Shown here piece by piece: positions 5,720-6,966 of a stretch of 6,966 bases of DNA; the stretch's first letter is position 1; every line of letters begins with the position of its first letter. Under the pieces are notes generated by a model, which saw only the letters and a list, made by a program, of their open reading frames with translations, was not told the DNA's origin and made no database searches. Source of the DNA: Kiritimatiellia bacterium (GTDB lineage Bacteria > Verrucomicrobiota > Kiritimatiellia > RFP12 > UBA1067); NCBI GenBank assembly GCA_017459225.1, contig JAFUDL010000082.1, forward strand, positions 1 to 6,966. Reading direction: 5' to 3'. The position numbers were made by a program, and so were the translations under genes.

Positions 5720-6676
5720 GTGGATAGAAGCGATCCATACGAGATAACGCGGGCCATTGCAGGATTGAACCCCTGGGAGAAGGCGAGCCGTCACAACTGG
5801 GCACTTGTGCCGCAGATGAGCGACGTGCCCTACATCGCCACAATGGTGCCGGAGAAGGGCGAAGGTCCTGTTGCTGGCCGGTTGATGCTCTTCGCCGGAC
5901 TTCCTGCGTTTAGAGACTATGTTCTTTCGCGCCAGGTGCGTGACTATGGCGTGTGCATGAGTCCGATAGACCTTGCGCATTTCGAGGCCGTGGGGCTCAA
6001 GAGCGGGAATGTGGAGCTGTTCAGCTATGAGCCCGGTTTTGTGCCGATGCCGCCAACCGATGAGCAGCGTGCGTTCTTCGCGCCGATTCTATATGAATGC
6101 TACGGAATTCTCCTGCGCATGGAGGAGAAGCCCGATCTGCCGCTTGCGTACATTGAGAAGAAGGCGATGTTCGCGCGCAAGGAAGTGCTGCCCGACCGCT
6201 GGATTGACGGCCCGCTCGTGCTGCCGCAGGAGGAGGTGGTGCAGTACAAGGAGAGCGTCTCCCTGCAGCGCGCCGACTGCGAGAAGGCCAGGGCGCTGCC
6301 GGTGTATCCCAAGGAGATATGGGAGCTGGATTTTGTGATGATTCCAGCTTACCATACTCCGCCGCCGAAGCCGCGTTTCCTTTATCTGCTGGCAGCGGTG
6401 AATGCCGACACGGGCGAGAAGATGCTGTGGGAGAAGGTGTCGGTTGACGGCGGCGAGAATGGTCTGCTGCGTCTTTGGGAAGGCCACGCCCAGAGGCTGC
6501 TGAACGCGTTCCTTGCGGCCGGGCGGGTGCCTGGCGAGGTGCATGTGCGCTCCGGCCGGGTGATGCGGTTTCTTCGTCCACTCGGCATGCAGCTGCCTTT
6601 CAAGATGGTGCAGCATTCGAAGCAGCCGTCACTTGAGAGCGTGGTCAGCTTAGCAGTTCAGACGAGAAAGGTCTAG
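5720..6676 (+). CDS. Uncharacterised 318-residue protein, possibly of the DUF6930/DUF7309 type
   Basis: I do not recognise a function. The protein seems soluble, with no signal peptide, membrane helix or clear metal or nucleotide motif. An N-terminal part (about 1-170) starts NPWEKASRHNWALVP and includes GRLMLFAGLPAFRDYVLSRQ (53-72). A C-terminal part (about 198-318) contains WELDFVMIPAYHTPPP (201-216), LLAAVNADTGEKM (223-235) and AAGRVPGEVHVRSGRVMRFL (266-285). The last pattern, a short helix followed by P-x-E-V-x-V-R and a Leu-rich stretch, reminds me of uncharacterised DUF6930/DUF7309 proteins. I made that link from memory and hold it weakly. GTG is taken as the start: it lies 3 nt after the trxB stop, with GAGG at 5708-5711. 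The stop is 2 nt before the antiporter start. Position in a tight operon argues that it is expressed, but gives no clear role. Confidence 0.7.
   Translation: MDRSDPYEITRAIAGLNPWEKASRHNWALVPQMSDVPYIATMVPEKGEGPVAGRLMLFAGLPAFRDYVLSRQVRDYGVCMSPIDLAHFEAVGLKSGNVELFSYEPGFVPMPPTDEQRAFFAPILYECYGILLRMEEKPDLPLAYIEKKAMFARKEVLPDRWIDGPLVLPQEEVVQYKESVSLQRADCEKARALPVYPKEIWELDFVMIPAYHTPPPKPRFLYLLAAVNADTGEKMLWEKVSVDGGENGLLRLWEGHAQRLLNAFLAAGRVPGEVHVRSGRVMRFLRPLGMQLPFKMVQHSKQPSLESVVSLAVQTRKV
6667..6671 (+). promoter_or_regulatory. Ribosome binding site supporting a TTG start for the antiporter gene
   Basis: AAAGG lies 7 nt before the TTG at 6679, inside the end of the preceding gene. The next in-frame TTG (6688) would be 16 nt away, so 6679 is preferred. 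Confidence 0.5.
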
Positions 6677-6678
6677 CC

Positions 6679-6966
6679 TTGTTTGACTTGAATACGGACA
6701 TTCCCCTTGCGCTTTCGCTGGCCTTCATTGTTGGCGGCCTGGTGGCGCTGTGCTGGAGCGCGGACCGCTTCATCGCGGCGGCAGCGCGCATCGCGCGCGC
6801 GCTGGGGATGTCGTCTCTCATCGTCGGGATGGTGGTGATAGGTTTCGGCACCAGCGCGCCCGAGCTGGCGGTGTCGGTTCTCTCCGGCATGGCCAAACAC
6901 TCAAATCTGTCGCTCGGCAACGCCTATGGCTCCTGCATATTCAACATCGCCCTCATTCTCGGCGTG
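6679..6966 (+). CDS. Calcium/sodium antiporter of the CaCA family (YrbG-like), N-terminal part, cut by the right edge
   Basis: These are the first 96 residues of an inner-membrane cation/Ca2+ exchanger, whose full length is usually 310-370 residues. The frame stays open to the window end. Visible are a first membrane segment (about 9-26), then the first alpha repeat: IVGMVVIGFGTSAPELAVS (48-66) and LGNAYGSCIFNIALILG (79-95). By alignment from memory with the structurally known archaeal exchanger NCX_Mj, Thr58, Ser59, Glu62, Ser85 and Asn89 match the ion-binding residues of this repeat. The only odd position is Cys86, where GSN is usual, and it is not a known ligand. The second alpha repeat is outside the window, so completeness cannot be judged. 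The start is a TTG 2 nt after the preceding stop, supported by AAAGG at 6667-6671. The physiological ion pair (Na+/Ca2+ or K+-dependent) is inferred from the family. Confidence 0.88.
   Translation, partial: MFDLNTDIPLALSLAFIVGGLVALCWSADRFIAAAARIARALGMSSLIVGMVVIGFGTSAPELAVSVLSGMAKHSNLSLGNAYGSCIFNIALILGV

Overview
All eight genes in this window lie on the + strand, including a 5'-truncated one at the left edge and a 3'-truncated one at the right edge. Coding DNA is GC-rich and spacers are short, apart from AT-rich gaps at 654-709 and 1673-1758. No tRNA, rRNA, CRISPR array, insertion sequence or defence system is visible. A sodium:solute symporter next to signal-peptide-bearing sugar isomerase-like and Gfo/Idh/MocA enzymes is typical of the PVC group (Planctomycetota, Verrucomicrobiota, Kiritimatiellota, Lentisphaerota). 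A Kiritimatiellota- or Lentisphaerota-like bacterium is my best guess. This is inference from gene content, since there is no phylogenetic marker I can place by eye.

Left half (1-3117), probable sugar uptake and catabolism. It holds the C-terminal 216 residues of an SSS-family Na+/solute symporter, a TIM-barrel sugar phosphate isomerase/epimerase-like protein (710-1672) and a Gfo/Idh/MocA dehydrogenase (1759-3117). Both enzymes have Tat-like signal peptides, so they probably act outside the cytoplasm. The two enzyme genes are separated by an AT-rich spacer built of six degenerate heptamers that run into three octamers (1675-1740). The dehydrogenase gene is followed by a small UUCG-loop hairpin and a strong 45-nt imperfect hairpin (3142-3186).

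Right half (3210-6966), a compact run of mostly housekeeping genes. A stand-alone DRTGG-type small protein (3210-3545) is followed by plsY (phospholipid synthesis), hisB (histidine synthesis), trxB (thioredoxin reductase), a 318-residue protein of unknown function and the start of a CaCA-family Na+/Ca2+ antiporter. Gaps from plsY onward are 10, 1, 3 and 2 nt, so these five genes are very probably one transcript. The DRTGG gene, 33 nt upstream, may be its first cistron. The products belong to unrelated pathways.

The best leads for a second look are the heptamer/octamer spacer, the long hairpin between the two gene blocks, the apparently exported sugar-enzyme pair, and the uncharacterised protein between trxB and the antiporter. 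I see no clear evidence of a wholly new multi-gene system.
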